Positions 53,101 through 62,110 are shown, counted from the stretch's first letter. The stretch is DNA of 64,000 nucleotides from JADFNB01 sp036397455 (GCA_036397455.1 DASWIX010000062.1:17720-81719); one strand, 5' to 3'. Numbers and translations: made by a program. The notes: generated by a model not told the origin, from the sequence alone.

Positions 53101-56100
53101 CATCGTCGACGCCGCGACCGGCGAAACCATTAGCGACCTGCCCACCTGCCTGTTGACCCCGGGCGCCGGGCTGCCGGTGTTCCCCCAGGGAGATCTCGGG
53201 GCTCGTTGCACGCGGCGGAACGGGTCGCCCGATAGCGAGGATCTCAATGGCGACGGCCGGCTCGATGTGACGGTGGGGGCCGCGCGGGAGGACGTGTTCC
53301 GCTACGTGTTCCCGATCGGGGATGACCGTTTCTTCGTCCGGAGCGGCGTATCGCTCGCGGACTCGCGCGGGCGGGCGGTGGTATGGCGGTTATACCGCAT
53401 CCCGTTTCGGGAGGACACGATCCAGATCGGGACACCGAACATCCGCCAGATCGAGTCGCTCCGACTCACGGTGGTCGCTCCCGATCGCGGCAGTCAGGAA
53501 GCGGAGTTTTTCGTCGCCCTGGCGCGGATGCGACTCGTCGGAGCTCCCTGGCTCAAGCGCGCCGCCAGCCCGATCGCCGGCCTCGGTGGGAGCCGCGGCG
53601 AGTCCCACGGCGAGGTGGTGGCGTCCGTCGTGACGACCGAGAACCAGGATCTTGGCTACACCCCACCGCCGGGCGTGATCGACCAGGCCGACCGGCTCGG
53701 TGCCGGATTCGATTTTGCCTCCCAGCAGATCAATGAGAAATCGCTGCGCCTGTTGGCGTCGGACCTGCGAACCGACGAGCGCGCGGAAGCGTTCCGGCGC
53801 TTTACCGACGAAGCCGACAAGAACTTCCTCCGCTACCGGGAACTGCGGTTATGGGCGCGGGGTCGCGGGCCGGGATGGGAGGACGGCGACCTGGAGTTCT
53901 TCGTCAAGGTCGGACGGGACGAGCACAACTTCTACATGTATCAGACCCCGATCCGGTCGTTCGATTGGGAGCCGGAGGTCGTGGTCGACATCGAGCGTTG
54001 GCTGATCCTGCGTGCGAAGATCGAATCCGCGTGGCTGCGCGGGGAGCCACCGTCGGGGAGCGTCGAGTGCGGCGGCGATCCCGAGGCGTTTGTCGCCTGC
54101 GACGGCCGGTACATCGTGCAGGTGCGCGATCCGGCGGTCTCGCCGCCCAACCTGGCGCGCGTTTCGGAGGTCGCGGTCGGGATGCGGCGGGTTGCGGAAC
54201 GGGTGTTCATCGCGCAGGCGGAGTTGTGGGTCGACGACATTCGGCTGGGCGACGTCGTCGATGACATGGGCGTTGCCGGCGCCATCGATGCGCAGCTGCA
54301 AGCGGGCGACGTGTTCAACGCGAACTTCGGCTACTCGACCAAGGACGACCGTTTCCAGCAACTCGGGGAAGACCCCAGCTACGTGACCGACGGGCTGATT
54401 CAGCTCGGCGGGACGATTCGGCTGGAGAAGTTCGTTCCCGGCGCCACGGGGAAGTTCAGTCTCCCGCTCTCGATTCAACGGACGCGGAGCACGGCCGATC
54501 CGTTCTACCTGAACCGATCGGACATCCGAGCCGACGGCATTCGAGATCTCCGCCAGTCTCGCACCGCGTCGACCAGCTATGCCCTTTCGTACCGCCGATT
54601 GTCGCGCGGATCGTCGCTGGCGGAGAAGCTGTTCGTCGACCCGTTCGCCGTGACGGGCTCCCTCCAGTCGGGCCAAAGCACGACACAACTGTCGGATGCG
54701 GAGGTGAGCAACAAGCAGCTTCGTGTCGACTACATCAATGTTCCCGCCGACGTGAGCGTCAAAGCGTCGCCCGGATTCCTCGACGGGATCGTGGGGGGAT
54801 TGCCCCCGTTCATCAGCCGGAGCCTGTTCGCCAAGTCGCTTCGGACCTCCCGACTGCGCCTGACGCCGTTCGCGGTACGGGGTGGTCTGCAGTTCAACGA
54901 TAGCCGATCGAGCAGGTTTGCCTATCGCGTGCCGGTCACGCTGGCATCCGATTCGGCGATCCTGCCGCTCGAGAGTCTCAACCGGACGCTGCGGAGTTCC
55001 GCGGGAATCGATGTCCGGCCATTCCGCTCGCTGTCCTACCGCATCGACGTGAGTTCGACCCGCAATCTGCGGGACTACGGTGACACGACCACGGTCGGCC
55101 GTTTGTTGGGGCGCGAGCGCCGCAGCTTTCTCGGCCAGGACGTCGGGTTCGAACAACTGCGGCTCATGACGATGTCGTTCAACGTCGCGCCGGTGGTGTC
55201 CAGTTGGATGCAGCCGCGCTTTCAGTTCGCGTCGTCCTACAGTTTCAATCGGGATCCCAACGCGCGGCAGCCCGTCCGCGTGGAGTCGGATAGCGCCGGT
55301 GGGTTTCGTTCGTCGGAGACGCTGGGCAACACCCAGCGTCGCGAGATCGGCGCGACCGTCAACCCCCCCAATCTCATCGCCGGCGTCACGGGCGACTCCA
55401 GCGTCGTGACCCGGCTCTTCCGGCGGCTCCTCCCGATCGACGGCGCGCTGACTCGGGATCTGCGGTCGAGCTTCAACCGGCCGCCGTTCGACGCGAACCT
55501 GCACTATCAACTTGGCCTGGGCGGGTTCGATGACTTCCTCGAGGTCAATGGCGTGCCGGCCACCTCCGCGGCCGAGTCGCACGCACGCCGTCTGACCTCC
55601 GGCGTGCGGCTGCCGTTGAACGTCACGCTGCGCGGCAGCTACGAGGATCGAGAGACCTCGACCTGGTCGCGGCGGGGTCTGAGTGACGAACAGTCGCAGG
55701 TGGTGCAACGCAGTCGGGAGTGGCCGTCGGGATCGCTCAGCTGGACGCACACCCCGCGCTGGTTCATCAAGCGCGCGATCTCGCTGATGTCGGTGAATGC
55801 GCGCGTGAATCGGACCAAGACCGAGAGCGTGCAGCCGGGGCTCGTTGCCGGGACCTCCGGGACCGGGACGGCGAACATCACCCGGTCGTTCGCCCCTTCG
55901 GTGAGCGTGACGTGGGTCGGCGGGATTACGTCCAGGCTGCAGCATACCTCGACCAGGTCCGACGCCGTCACCTCGGGCAACGTCACCCAGCGGGACCAGA
56001 GCGAGTGGGGCGCCACACTCAATTTCTCGTTTCTGCCGCCCCGTGCCCTGGTCCGCCTGCCGAACGATATCCGCAGCACGGTGTCCTACAATACGTCGAC

Positions 56101-56329
56101 CGTCACCGTCTGTCTGTTATTGGTGGATGCCGATGAGTGCACGTCGATCTCCGATTCCCGGCGTTCGTCGTTCGATGTCCGGATGGACACCGGGTTCTCG
56201 ACGCAGGTGCGATCAGGGCTCAGCTTCAGTCTGATCCACAACGAACAACGCCACACATCGACCGAGACCCGTCAGGTCGTGTTCACGATCTTCGCCGAGG
56301 TCCTACTCGTGTCAGGACAAATACGATGA
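50198..56329 (+). CDS. sprA: SprA-family giant outer-membrane protein (type 9 secretion translocon homologue)
   Basis: 2043 aa from the GTG at 50198. This start puts the signal peptide (VTALAAALLCLVGGRLAA, cleavage A22|Q23) at the N-terminus; the frame is open from a TTG at 50150. A proline-rich linker (about 80-125) is followed by SprA/Sov sequence: QQFNVRAGGVIGDRFHMNVDFDSERE, VGNVSFAAPPSRFI, GRFFFVVNPRSLPGFPDADILTLGD, TEFLEFWVLED, and long stretches of alternating strands ending in an outer-membrane strand (VFTIFAEVLLVSGQIR). In Bacteroidota SprA is the 36-stranded barrel that exports T9SS cargo. No other T9SS gene (porK-N, porU, porV) is in the window, so a full T9SS is not shown. The next gene overlaps its stop. 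It is divergent from lptF. Confidence 0.88.
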   Translation: MSGKVTALAAALLCLVGGRLAAQAAPPDSLPRFRLRLPYDSLVPSPMPSLRPGGRIGARTTPSVVGARWEAAVRAAIVAARAARRQPGLAPPEPAAADSTPAFVEPPPGFPPPGVEPPVADAPSGLDAISQYADIGLQLRARFEMKVDQLRNQRCTAADAVNPLSGCQGGFPTPALDQQFNVRAGGVIGDRFHMNVDFDSEREFSANNNIHVYYEGLEDEILQRVEVGNVSFAAPPSRFITANIPANSFGVQAEAQVGAFAFRSILAQQKGSQLRSRVYSVGDQTTQPVDLEIRDLDFEAGRFFFVVNPRSLPGFPDADILTLGDVALSPTIRPVEVRVYRLRAQTTSGANPNLGGIDAIALRPDGPQRVGPFPWELLEEGRDYFIDPTGSWFALSNRVGEQDFLAVSYITAAGDTIGTFPAVNGRIDTLELIYEPRRGPEVATFDYEMRNVYRVGANDIQRETMAVSLVVNESEQPLGGQSTYLSLLGLAEQNDPSAIDQFNRVFPRTRDPSGGAPIRDLFLIFPHLRPFADATRLSPGERNDSLYRTPTYLLNTQGPPPRFRMRMHFEALGAGDRATLSLGALGVREGSEKLFIGNTELRRGGEYEIDYTIGLVTFLNPDSLFRGATQVRAQFEENEFFDIAPTSIMGLSTTYDLGARGQINAIGMLQRESSLLTRPQLGFEPNSNFVGGLSTQLTFRPDVLTDMLDALPLVSTSVPSRLTLDGEIAFSRPNPNQAGEAFIEEFEGAAFRPVALVERAFQLGSRPESGLGLPATHLGSTGGFDDADAVPMVWQNAIQVGNEVLRFEPRDIDSTIRLTGAAIEFETVLWLTMKPDTVGGVPDPVSGTPRWFRPHSPGPRWRSLSQPLGGSGIGIDLSRTEFLEFWVLEDADRSARQQGATLVLDFGTVFEDAVAFGPDTLRATGGDTVFTGFQFLGRGRLDTERDTLTNVFNAAVHDVGIHGDLLPSIVDAATGETISDLPTCLLTPGAGLPVFPQGDLGARCTRRNGSPDSEDLNGDGRLDVTVGAAREDVFRYVFPIGDDRFFVRSGVSLADSRGRAVVWRLYRIPFREDTIQIGTPNIRQIESLRLTVVAPDRGSQEAEFFVALARMRLVGAPWLKRAASPIAGLGGSRGESHGEVVASVVTTENQDLGYTPPPGVIDQADRLGAGFDFASQQINEKSLRLLASDLRTDERAEAFRRFTDEADKNFLRYRELRLWARGRGPGWEDGDLEFFVKVGRDEHNFYMYQTPIRSFDWEPEVVVDIERWLILRAKIESAWLRGEPPSGSVECGGDPEAFVACDGRYIVQVRDPAVSPPNLARVSEVAVGMRRVAERVFIAQAELWVDDIRLGDVVDDMGVAGAIDAQLQAGDVFNANFGYSTKDDRFQQLGEDPSYVTDGLIQLGGTIRLEKFVPGATGKFSLPLSIQRTRSTADPFYLNRSDIRADGIRDLRQSRTASTSYALSYRRLSRGSSLAEKLFVDPFAVTGSLQSGQSTTQLSDAEVSNKQLRVDYINVPADVSVKASPGFLDGIVGGLPPFISRSLFAKSLRTSRLRLTPFAVRGGLQFNDSRSSRFAYRVPVTLASDSAILPLESLNRTLRSSAGIDVRPFRSLSYRIDVSSTRNLRDYGDTTTVGRLLGRERRSFLGQDVGFEQLRLMTMSFNVAPVVSSWMQPRFQFASSYSFNRDPNARQPVRVESDSAGGFRSSETLGNTQRREIGATVNPPNLIAGVTGDSSVVTRLFRRLLPIDGALTRDLRSSFNRPPFDANLHYQLGLGGFDDFLEVNGVPATSAAESHARRLTSGVRLPLNVTLRGSYEDRETSTWSRRGLSDEQSQVVQRSREWPSGSLSWTHTPRWFIKRAISLMSVNARVNRTKTESVQPGLVAGTSGTGTANITRSFAPSVSVTWVGGITSRLQHTSTRSDAVTSGNVTQRDQSEWGATLNFSFLPPRALVRLPNDIRSTVSYNTSTVTVCLLLVDADECTSISDSRRSSFDVRMDTGFSTQVRSGLSFSLIHNEQRHTSTETRQVVFTIFAEVLLVSGQIR

Positions 56330-57225
56330 AGCAAATCAGCTGCGTGCTGGCGTTCGTCATGCTCACGGGATGTGGCGGCGCTGGGGCGGTCACCCAGTTC
56401 GATGGGGATTCCGCGTTGGGATACGTCCGGCAACAGCTGGCGTTCGGCCCGCGCGTTCCGAATACGCCGGCGCACCGCCAAACGGGGGACTGGATTCTCG
56501 CGCAGTTGCGCCGCGCGGCGGACTCGACGGAAGTCCAGGCGTTCGATCACGTCACCACCTCGGGCGACACGTTACGACTCCGCAATTTCATCGGCCGTTT
56601 TCGACCGACCGAGCCGGCGCGCGTCGTGTTGTTGGCCCACTGGGACACCCGGCCGCGCGCGGACCAGTCGGCCAATCTCGGGGCGCAGCGCACGCCGATT
56701 CCCGGTGCCAATGATGGGGCATCCGGGGTGGCGGTGTTGTTGGGAGTGGCCGACGTGCTGGCTCGGGTGCCGCCATCGGTGGGCGTCGACCTGGTCTTCG
56801 TCGACGGTGAGGACTACGGCGATTTTTCCGGACCCGACGTGTTGCTCGGATCCAGGTATTACGCGGCGACCCTCGACGCCGACCGGCTTCCGCTGTACGC
56901 GGTGGTATTCGACATGGTCGGCGACGCGGACCTGGAGATTCCGCAGGAACCCAACTCGGTCTCCGCCGCTCCCGAAGTGGTGAACCGGGTGTGGAGCACG
57001 GCGCGGGATCTCGGATACGGTCGCGTGTTCCGTGACCGGATGGGCGGACCGATCACCGACGATCACATCCCGTTGATTCAGGCCGGCGTGCGCGCAATCG
57101 ATCTGATCGATTTTTCTTACGGACCCGGCAACGCCTACTGGCACACGCTCGAAGACACGCTCGACAAGGTGAGTGCCGGCAGCCTCAAGGTGGTGGGCGA
57201 CGTGGCGGTGGCGCTGGTGCAGTAG
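56326..57225 (+). CDS. M28-fold glutaminyl-peptide cyclotransferase-like lipoprotein
   Basis: 299 aa. The lipobox is LTGC (C16). The glutaminyl cyclase (QC) pattern is clear: LAFGPRVPNTPAH near 38-50, LLAHWDTRPRAD (H105, D107), PGANDGASG (D130, zinc), FVDGEDYG (E162 as general base, D163 in the second acidic position), VFDMVGD (D196), TDDHIPL (H247, zinc) and YWHTLEDTLD at 271-280. QC converts N-terminal glutamine into pyroglutamate; close relatives are M28 aminopeptidases, and the sequence leans to QC. Its ATG overlaps the sprA stop (ATGA), so it is made together with the outer-membrane exporter. As a periplasmic lipoprotein it would meet exported proteins after signal-peptide removal. Confidence 0.85.
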   Translation: MKQISCVLAFVMLTGCGGAGAVTQFDGDSALGYVRQQLAFGPRVPNTPAHRQTGDWILAQLRRAADSTEVQAFDHVTTSGDTLRLRNFIGRFRPTEPARVVLLAHWDTRPRADQSANLGAQRTPIPGANDGASGVAVLLGVADVLARVPPSVGVDLVFVDGEDYGDFSGPDVLLGSRYYAATLDADRLPLYAVVFDMVGDADLEIPQEPNSVSAAPEVVNRVWSTARDLGYGRVFRDRMGGPITDDHIPLIQAGVRAIDLIDFSYGPGNAYWHTLEDTLDKVSAGSLKVVGDVAVALVQ

Positions 57226-57308
57226 CCCGTGGCGCGGCGGCGTCATTTTGCGCCGCCGGGCGACGCGGCGGCACCGCCGCTGGTGCCCCGAACGCCCATG
57301 CTCGGTGC

Positions 57309-57923
57309 ATGGCAACTCGCGACGACCGCCGCGCGGCGCTGGTCCTGATGGGCCTGGCCCTCGTGGGCGTACTGGTCCGCGCGGTGCGCGGCGGAAGTAC
57401 GCCGCCGGGCGCCGTCGCCTATCGTGCAAGCCCGGCGCCGCGTCCGCTGCGCGATTCGGTGGCGAGCCGGTCCAGCAGGCTCGCGCGCCCGCTCGGGACG
57501 GGTGAACGGATCGATGTCGACCGGGCACCGGCCGAGGAACTGGTGCGGCTTCCCGGTGTCGGCCGAGGGCTCGCCGGCCGTATCGTTGCCGACCGCGAGG
57601 CGCAGGGGCCGTTCGGCTCGCTGGAAGGGTTGGGGAGGGTTCGCGGCATCGGTCCGGCGGCGCTGGAACGGCTCGGGCCGCACACGACGTTCCGGTCGCG
57701 GGCGGCGCGGTCGCCACCTGCGGGCCCGGCGCCCGTTCCCATCAACCGCGCGAGCGCGGAACAACTGGTTGCCTTGCCCGGTATCGGTCCGGCGCTGGCG
57801 GCTGCGATCGTCGAAGAGCGCCGCTCCGGCGGGCCGTTCCGCTCGCTGGACGATCTGGCACGCGTTCCGGGTCTCGGGGCTACGCGCATCGCGCGATTGA
57901 AAACGCGTATCGTCATACCCTGA
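57309..57923 (+). CDS. ComEA-like helix-hairpin-helix DNA-binding protein, membrane-anchored
   Basis: 204 aa. One N-terminal membrane helix (about 9-25, ALVLMGLALVGVLVRAV) is followed by a linker and two helix-hairpin-helix modules. The first is about 66-125 (DVDRAPAEELVRLPGVGRGLAGRIVADREAQGPFGSLEGL). The second is about 142-200 (INRASAEQLVALPGIGPALAAAIVEERRSGGPFRSLDDLARVPGLG). This is the ComEA design, a periplasm-facing dsDNA receptor in natural transformation, though with a doubled HhH region. Pilus motor genes follow 100 bases downstream. Confidence 0.85.
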   Translation: MATRDDRRAALVLMGLALVGVLVRAVRGGSTPPGAVAYRASPAPRPLRDSVASRSSRLARPLGTGERIDVDRAPAEELVRLPGVGRGLAGRIVADREAQGPFGSLEGLGRVRGIGPAALERLGPHTTFRSRAARSPPAGPAPVPINRASAEQLVALPGIGPALAAAIVEERRSGGPFRSLDDLARVPGLGATRIARLKTRIVIP

Positions 57924-57934
57924 CTACAGATACC

Positions 57935-57962
57935 TTGACACTACCTAGGGGTCCGGTACTTT
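57935..57962 (+). promoter_or_regulatory. Candidate promoter of the pilB-pilT-pilC operon
   Basis: A perfect TTGACA (57935-57940), a 16-base spacer and TACTTT (57957-57962) lie 61 bases before the pilB ATG. GAAGGG at 58011-58016 serves as the ribosome binding site. Confidence 0.55.
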
Positions 57963-58022
57963 ACCGAAGTCGGCGACTCGGCCCTTGGCGTACGCCCGCT
58001 TCCGTTTCATCGAAGGGTATCC

Positions 58023-59726
58023 ATGGCAACAGCGGCACCCAGTACCGTTCGGTTAGGCGACCTCCTGGTGCGCGAAGGCCTGATCACGCGCGAGCAGCTC
58101 GACCAGGCGCTCACGGAACAACGCAACACCGGGATGCGGCTGGGCTACTCGCTGGTGAAATTGGGGTTCGTGCAGGAAACCGAGATCACCAAGATGCTCG
58201 CGCGACAGTATCGCATGCCGGCGGTCGATCTGTCGCGCTTCGAGGTTGACGAGAAGATCGTCAAGCTGGTCCCCACCGATGTCGCGGTGAAACACATGGT
58301 GCTCCCGCTCAAGCGTGACGGGCGCACCCTCACCGTGGCGATGGCCGATCCCACCAACGTGGGTGTGATCGACGACCTCAAGTTCATCACGCGCTACGAC
58401 ATCTTTCCCGTCATCGCCGGCGAGTACACGCTCAAGACGGCCATCGAGCGGTACTACGAGCAGACCGATGCGCAACTGCAGAATCTCCTCAAGGACATGG
58501 AGGACGAGGACCTCGAGGTCATCGAGGAAACGGAGGACGAAGCGCCGGTTCAGATCGGCGACGACGCGCCGGTGGTGAAGCTGATCAACGGCATTCTGAC
58601 CGATGCGGTGAAACGGGGCGCCAGCGACATCCATATCGAGCCGTTCGAGCACGAATTGCGCGTGCGGTATCGGATCGACGGGGCGCTGCAGGAGGTCATG
58701 AAACCGCCTATCAAACTCAAGGCGGCGCTCACCAGTCGCGTCAAGATCATTTCCTCGTTGAACATCGCCGAACGCCGCGTGCCGCAGGACGGGCGCATCA
58801 AGCTGAAGATGGGGAAACGGGTGATCGATTTCCGGGTATCCACGCTCCCGGTCATCTTCGGCGAGAAGATCGTGATGCGGATCCTCGACAAGGGGAACCT
58901 CACACTCGATTTGTCCAAGTTCGGTTTCGAGCCGAAGCAGGAAAAAGACCTGATGAGCGCCATCCTGAACCCCTACGGGATGGTCCTGGTCACCGGGCCC
59001 ACGGGGTCGGGCAAGACCACGACGCTCTATTCGGCCTTGTCGCAGGTGAACAACATCGAAGTGAACATCATGACCGCCGAAGATCCCGTGGAGTACAACA
59101 TCTACGGGATCAATCAGGTCCTGGTGCGCAACGAGATCGGGATGACCTTTGCCGCGGCGCTGAAGGCGTTCCTGCGGCAGGATCCCAATATCATCATGGT
59201 GGGTGAGATCCGGGACATCGAAACCGGCGGCATCGCCATCAAGGCGGCGCTCACCGGCCACCTGGTGTTGAGTACGCTCCATACCAACGACGCCTCGTCG
59301 ACGATCACGCGCATGATCGACATGGGCATCGAGCCGTTCAACGTGTCGAGCGCGGTCAACCTGATCGTGGCCCAGCGTCTGGTGCGGCGGATCTGCGTGG
59401 ACTGCAAGGGCGACCACGTGTACGCCGCGGACGAACTGGCCGCGCTGGGACTCACGCCGGAAGCGGCGGAGGGCATTGCGTTCAAGAAGGGGACCGGATG
59501 TGACACCTGCGGCGGGACGGGGTATCGTGGTCGTGCGGGGCTGTACGAAGTCATGGCCCTGTCGCCCGAATTGCGCCGGCTGATTCTCCGGGGGGCGTCG
59601 ACGGCGGACCTGCAGGATCAGGCGGTGAGCGAGGGCATGCTCACGTTGCGGATGGACGGGATGGTGAAGGTACGGAAGGGTGTGACGTCACTCGAAGAAG
59701 TCGTCAAGGAGACGGCGGCGGGGTAA
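58023..59726 (+). CDS. pilB: Type IV pilus assembly ATPase PilB (GspE/PulE family)
   Basis: 567 aa. The N-terminal MshEN/GspE-N domain (about 5-150; RLGDLLVREGLITREQLDQAL, AVDLSRFEVDEKIVKLVP) is followed by the N2 domain (ASDIHIEPFEHELRVRYRIDGALQEV) and the RecA-like core. Walker A GPTGSGKTTT lies near 325-334, the Asp box EDPVEYNIYGINQVLV follows, and Walker B is MVGEIRDIETGGIAIKAALTGHLVLSTLHTNDA. The C-terminal tetracysteine zinc site is CVDC near 459 and CDTC near 493. It powers pilus extension at the cytoplasmic base. The N1 domain could bind c-di-GMP. Confidence 0.96.
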   Translation: MATAAPSTVRLGDLLVREGLITREQLDQALTEQRNTGMRLGYSLVKLGFVQETEITKMLARQYRMPAVDLSRFEVDEKIVKLVPTDVAVKHMVLPLKRDGRTLTVAMADPTNVGVIDDLKFITRYDIFPVIAGEYTLKTAIERYYEQTDAQLQNLLKDMEDEDLEVIEETEDEAPVQIGDDAPVVKLINGILTDAVKRGASDIHIEPFEHELRVRYRIDGALQEVMKPPIKLKAALTSRVKIISSLNIAERRVPQDGRIKLKMGKRVIDFRVSTLPVIFGEKIVMRILDKGNLTLDLSKFGFEPKQEKDLMSAILNPYGMVLVTGPTGSGKTTTLYSALSQVNNIEVNIMTAEDPVEYNIYGINQVLVRNEIGMTFAAALKAFLRQDPNIIMVGEIRDIETGGIAIKAALTGHLVLSTLHTNDASSTITRMIDMGIEPFNVSSAVNLIVAQRLVRRICVDCKGDHVYAADELAALGLTPEAAEGIAFKKGTGCDTCGGTGYRGRAGLYEVMALSPELRRLILRGASTADLQDQAVSEGMLTLRMDGMVKVRKGVTSLEEVVKETAAG

Positions 59727-59729
59727 TCC

Positions 59730-60881
59730 ATGACCGGACCGGAGGGTGATCAGGCCGTCAAGCCTCAGGGCGTGAACCTGCGGGCGCTGCTCGAGGAGAT
59801 GATCGAGCGCGACGCGTCGGATTTGCATATCACGGCGGGCGAGCGTCCGAAGTTCCGTATTGACGGTGAGATCACCAACTCGAAGCTCGAACACCAGCTG
59901 AATCCGAAGGAAACGCTGCAACTGGCGTATTCCGTGCTCACGGAAAACCAGAAGAAGCGGTTCGAGACCGACGACGAGTTGGATTTCTCCTTCGGCATTC
60001 AGAACCTGGCGCGGTTCCGCGGCAACGTCTTCAAACAGCGCGGCTGTGTGTCGATGGTGATTCGGCAGATCCCGTTCTCGGTCAAGACGTTCGACGAGTT
60101 GGGGCTCCCACACGTCATGGCCAAGCTGTCCGAGCGGCCGCGGGGCCTGGTCCTGGTCACGGGACCGACCGGGTCAGGCAAGTCGACCACGCTGGCCGCG
60201 ATGATCGACAAGATCAACCGCGAACGCCGGGGCCATATCATTACGGTCGAGGACCCGATCGAGTTCATCCACCGTCACCAGAACTGTATCGTCAATCAAC
60301 GGGAGATCGGGACCGACACGCAGTCGTTTGCGAATGCGCTGAAGTACGCCCTGCGGCAGGACCCCGACACGGTGCTGGTCGGCGAGATGCGGGATCTGGA
60401 GACGATTCAGGCGGCGCTGACCATCGCGGAAACCGGACACCTGGCCTTTGCGACCCTGCATACGAACTCCTGCGCGGAGACCATCAACCGCGTGATCGAT
60501 GTCTTCCCGTCGCACCAGCAGTCGCAGGTGCGGGCGCAGCTGGCCTTCGTGCTCGAGGGGGTCATCACGCAGACGCTGCTGCAGAAGGCCTCCGGCAAGG
60601 GGCGGCTGATGGCGTGCGAGATCATGGTGGCGACCCCGGCGATCCGCGCGCTCATTCGTGACGACAAGGTCCACCAGATCTACTCGGCGATGCAGTCCGG
60701 CAAGAAACACGGTATGAAGACCCTGGCCGATTCGCTGTACACCCTGTACATGTCGCGCGATGTCTCGCTCGACGAGTGTCTGCGCGTTGCACCCGACCAA
60801 AACGAGTTCCTGCGCATGATCGGTGAACCCGCCCAAGGTGAAGACGAGGGTGGGGCGCGGGCCACGGCCGGGCGCCGCTAG
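59730..60881 (+). CDS. pilT: Type IV pilus retraction ATPase PilT
   Basis: 383 aa. Motifs: ASDLHITAGERPKFRIDGEI near the start, Walker A GPTGSGKSTT near 145-154, EDPIEFIHRHQNCIVNQREIG, Walker B LVGEMRDLETIQAALTIAETGHLAFATLHTNS, and the PilT-specific AIRALIRDDKVHQIYSAMQSGKKHGMKTL (AIRNLIRE-type retraction motif). It disassembles the pilus, driving twitching and DNA uptake. It begins four bases after the pilB stop and is followed by pilC. Confidence 0.96.
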   Translation: MTGPEGDQAVKPQGVNLRALLEEMIERDASDLHITAGERPKFRIDGEITNSKLEHQLNPKETLQLAYSVLTENQKKRFETDDELDFSFGIQNLARFRGNVFKQRGCVSMVIRQIPFSVKTFDELGLPHVMAKLSERPRGLVLVTGPTGSGKSTTLAAMIDKINRERRGHIITVEDPIEFIHRHQNCIVNQREIGTDTQSFANALKYALRQDPDTVLVGEMRDLETIQAALTIAETGHLAFATLHTNSCAETINRVIDVFPSHQQSQVRAQLAFVLEGVITQTLLQKASGKGRLMACEIMVATPAIRALIRDDKVHQIYSAMQSGKKHGMKTLADSLYTLYMSRDVSLDECLRVAPDQNEFLRMIGEPAQGEDEGGARATAGRR

Positions 60882-60899
60882 CCCCGACGGAGACGGACT

Positions 60900-62090
60900 A
60901 TGCCAACCTTTGAGTACACCGCGCGCACGCAACAGGGCGAGGAAACCACCGGGACGATGGACGCGGCGACTCGCGATGAAGTGGTCGCCAGTCTCCGCAA
61001 GAACCGCATGGTGCTGGTCCGGCTCCGCGAGGCCAAGAAGGCGGCCCGCGCCAAACGCGTCCCGACCCGCGACGTCGTGATCTTCACACGGCAGTTCGCG
61101 ACGATGATCAACTCCGGCCTCCCGCTGGTCCAGGCGCTGGACATCCTGGCACAGCAGACCGAAAACGCGGCCCTGGCGGAAACCACCAAGCAGGTGGTGT
61201 ACGACGTGGAGAGCGGCAACACGCTCGCCGATGCTCTCGCCAAACACCGGAACGCGTTTACCGATTTGTACGTGAACATGGTGGCCGCCGGCGAGGCGGG
61301 TGGTATTCTCGACACCATCCTGCTGCGCCTCGCCACCTTCCTCGAGAAAAACGACGCCATTGTGCGCAAGGTCAAGGGCGCCATGATCTACCCGGCCGTG
61401 ATCTTCTCGGTCGCCGGGATCGCGATCCTGGTGCTGCTGATCTTCGTGATTCCGGTTTTCCAGGACATGTTCGCCTCGGTGGAGATGGAACTGCCGTTGC
61501 CCACCAAGATCGTCATCGGATTGAGTGACGCGCTGCAGAGCTATTGGTGGCTGTTCGGCATTATCGCGGGGTTGTCCGTCGCGGCCATTCGGAAGTACTA
61601 CGAGACGGACGGCGGGAAGCTGGTCATCGATCGCCTCATGCTGCGCGCGCCGGTGCTGGGCGACCTGCTCAGGAAGTCGGCGGTGTCCCGCTTCACCCGT
61701 ACCCTCGGCACGTTGATCTCGTCCGGCGTCTCGATCCTCGATGGGCTGGAGATCACCGCCCGTACCGCCGGCAACCGGGTCATCCACGACGCGGTCATGG
61801 AGTCGCGCGGATCGATCGCGGGCGGTGAGACGATCGCCAACCCGCTCGAGAAGTCGGGCGTCTTTCCGCCGATGGTGACCTCGATGATCGCGGTGGGTGA
61901 AGCCACCGGCGGCCTCGACGAGATGCTGACGAAGATCGCCGACTTCTACGACGACGAGGTCGACGCCGCGGTCGGCGCCCTGCTGTCGCTGATGGAGCCG
62001 ATCATGATCGTGGTGCTCGGCGTCATCGTCGGTGGCATGATCGTCGCCATGTATCTCCCGATCTTCGGGATGATCAACACGGTCCAGTAG
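60900..62090 (+). CDS. pilC: Type IV pilus inner-membrane platform protein PilC (GspF family)
   Basis: 396 aa. Two repeated T2SSF domains (about 62-185 and 265-388) with FTRQFATMINSGLPLVQALDILAQQT and its counterpart FTRTLGTLISSGVSILDGLEITARTAG, separated and followed by membrane helices (about 160-190, 212-230, 362-385). The N-terminal YTARTQQGEETTGTMDAATRDEVVASL is the usual cytoplasmic start. It links the PilB/PilT motors to pilin assembly. No pilin or pilM-Q gene follows; a GC hairpin ends the operon. Confidence 0.95.
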   Translation: MPTFEYTARTQQGEETTGTMDAATRDEVVASLRKNRMVLVRLREAKKAARAKRVPTRDVVIFTRQFATMINSGLPLVQALDILAQQTENAALAETTKQVVYDVESGNTLADALAKHRNAFTDLYVNMVAAGEAGGILDTILLRLATFLEKNDAIVRKVKGAMIYPAVIFSVAGIAILVLLIFVIPVFQDMFASVEMELPLPTKIVIGLSDALQSYWWLFGIIAGLSVAAIRKYYETDGGKLVIDRLMLRAPVLGDLLRKSAVSRFTRTLGTLISSGVSILDGLEITARTAGNRVIHDAVMESRGSIAGGETIANPLEKSGVFPPMVTSMIAVGEATGGLDEMLTKIADFYDDEVDAAVGALLSLMEPIMIVVLGVIVGGMIVAMYLPIFGMINTVQ

Positions 62091-62110
62091 CGCGGGATCC
62101 TGCGCGTAAC

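Noticed and set aside
50585..55945. Long minus-strand frames (832 and 698 codons) opposite sprA
   Set aside because: Composition is Arg/Glu/His-rich and without domain patterns. They mirror the codon bias of sprA on the other strand.
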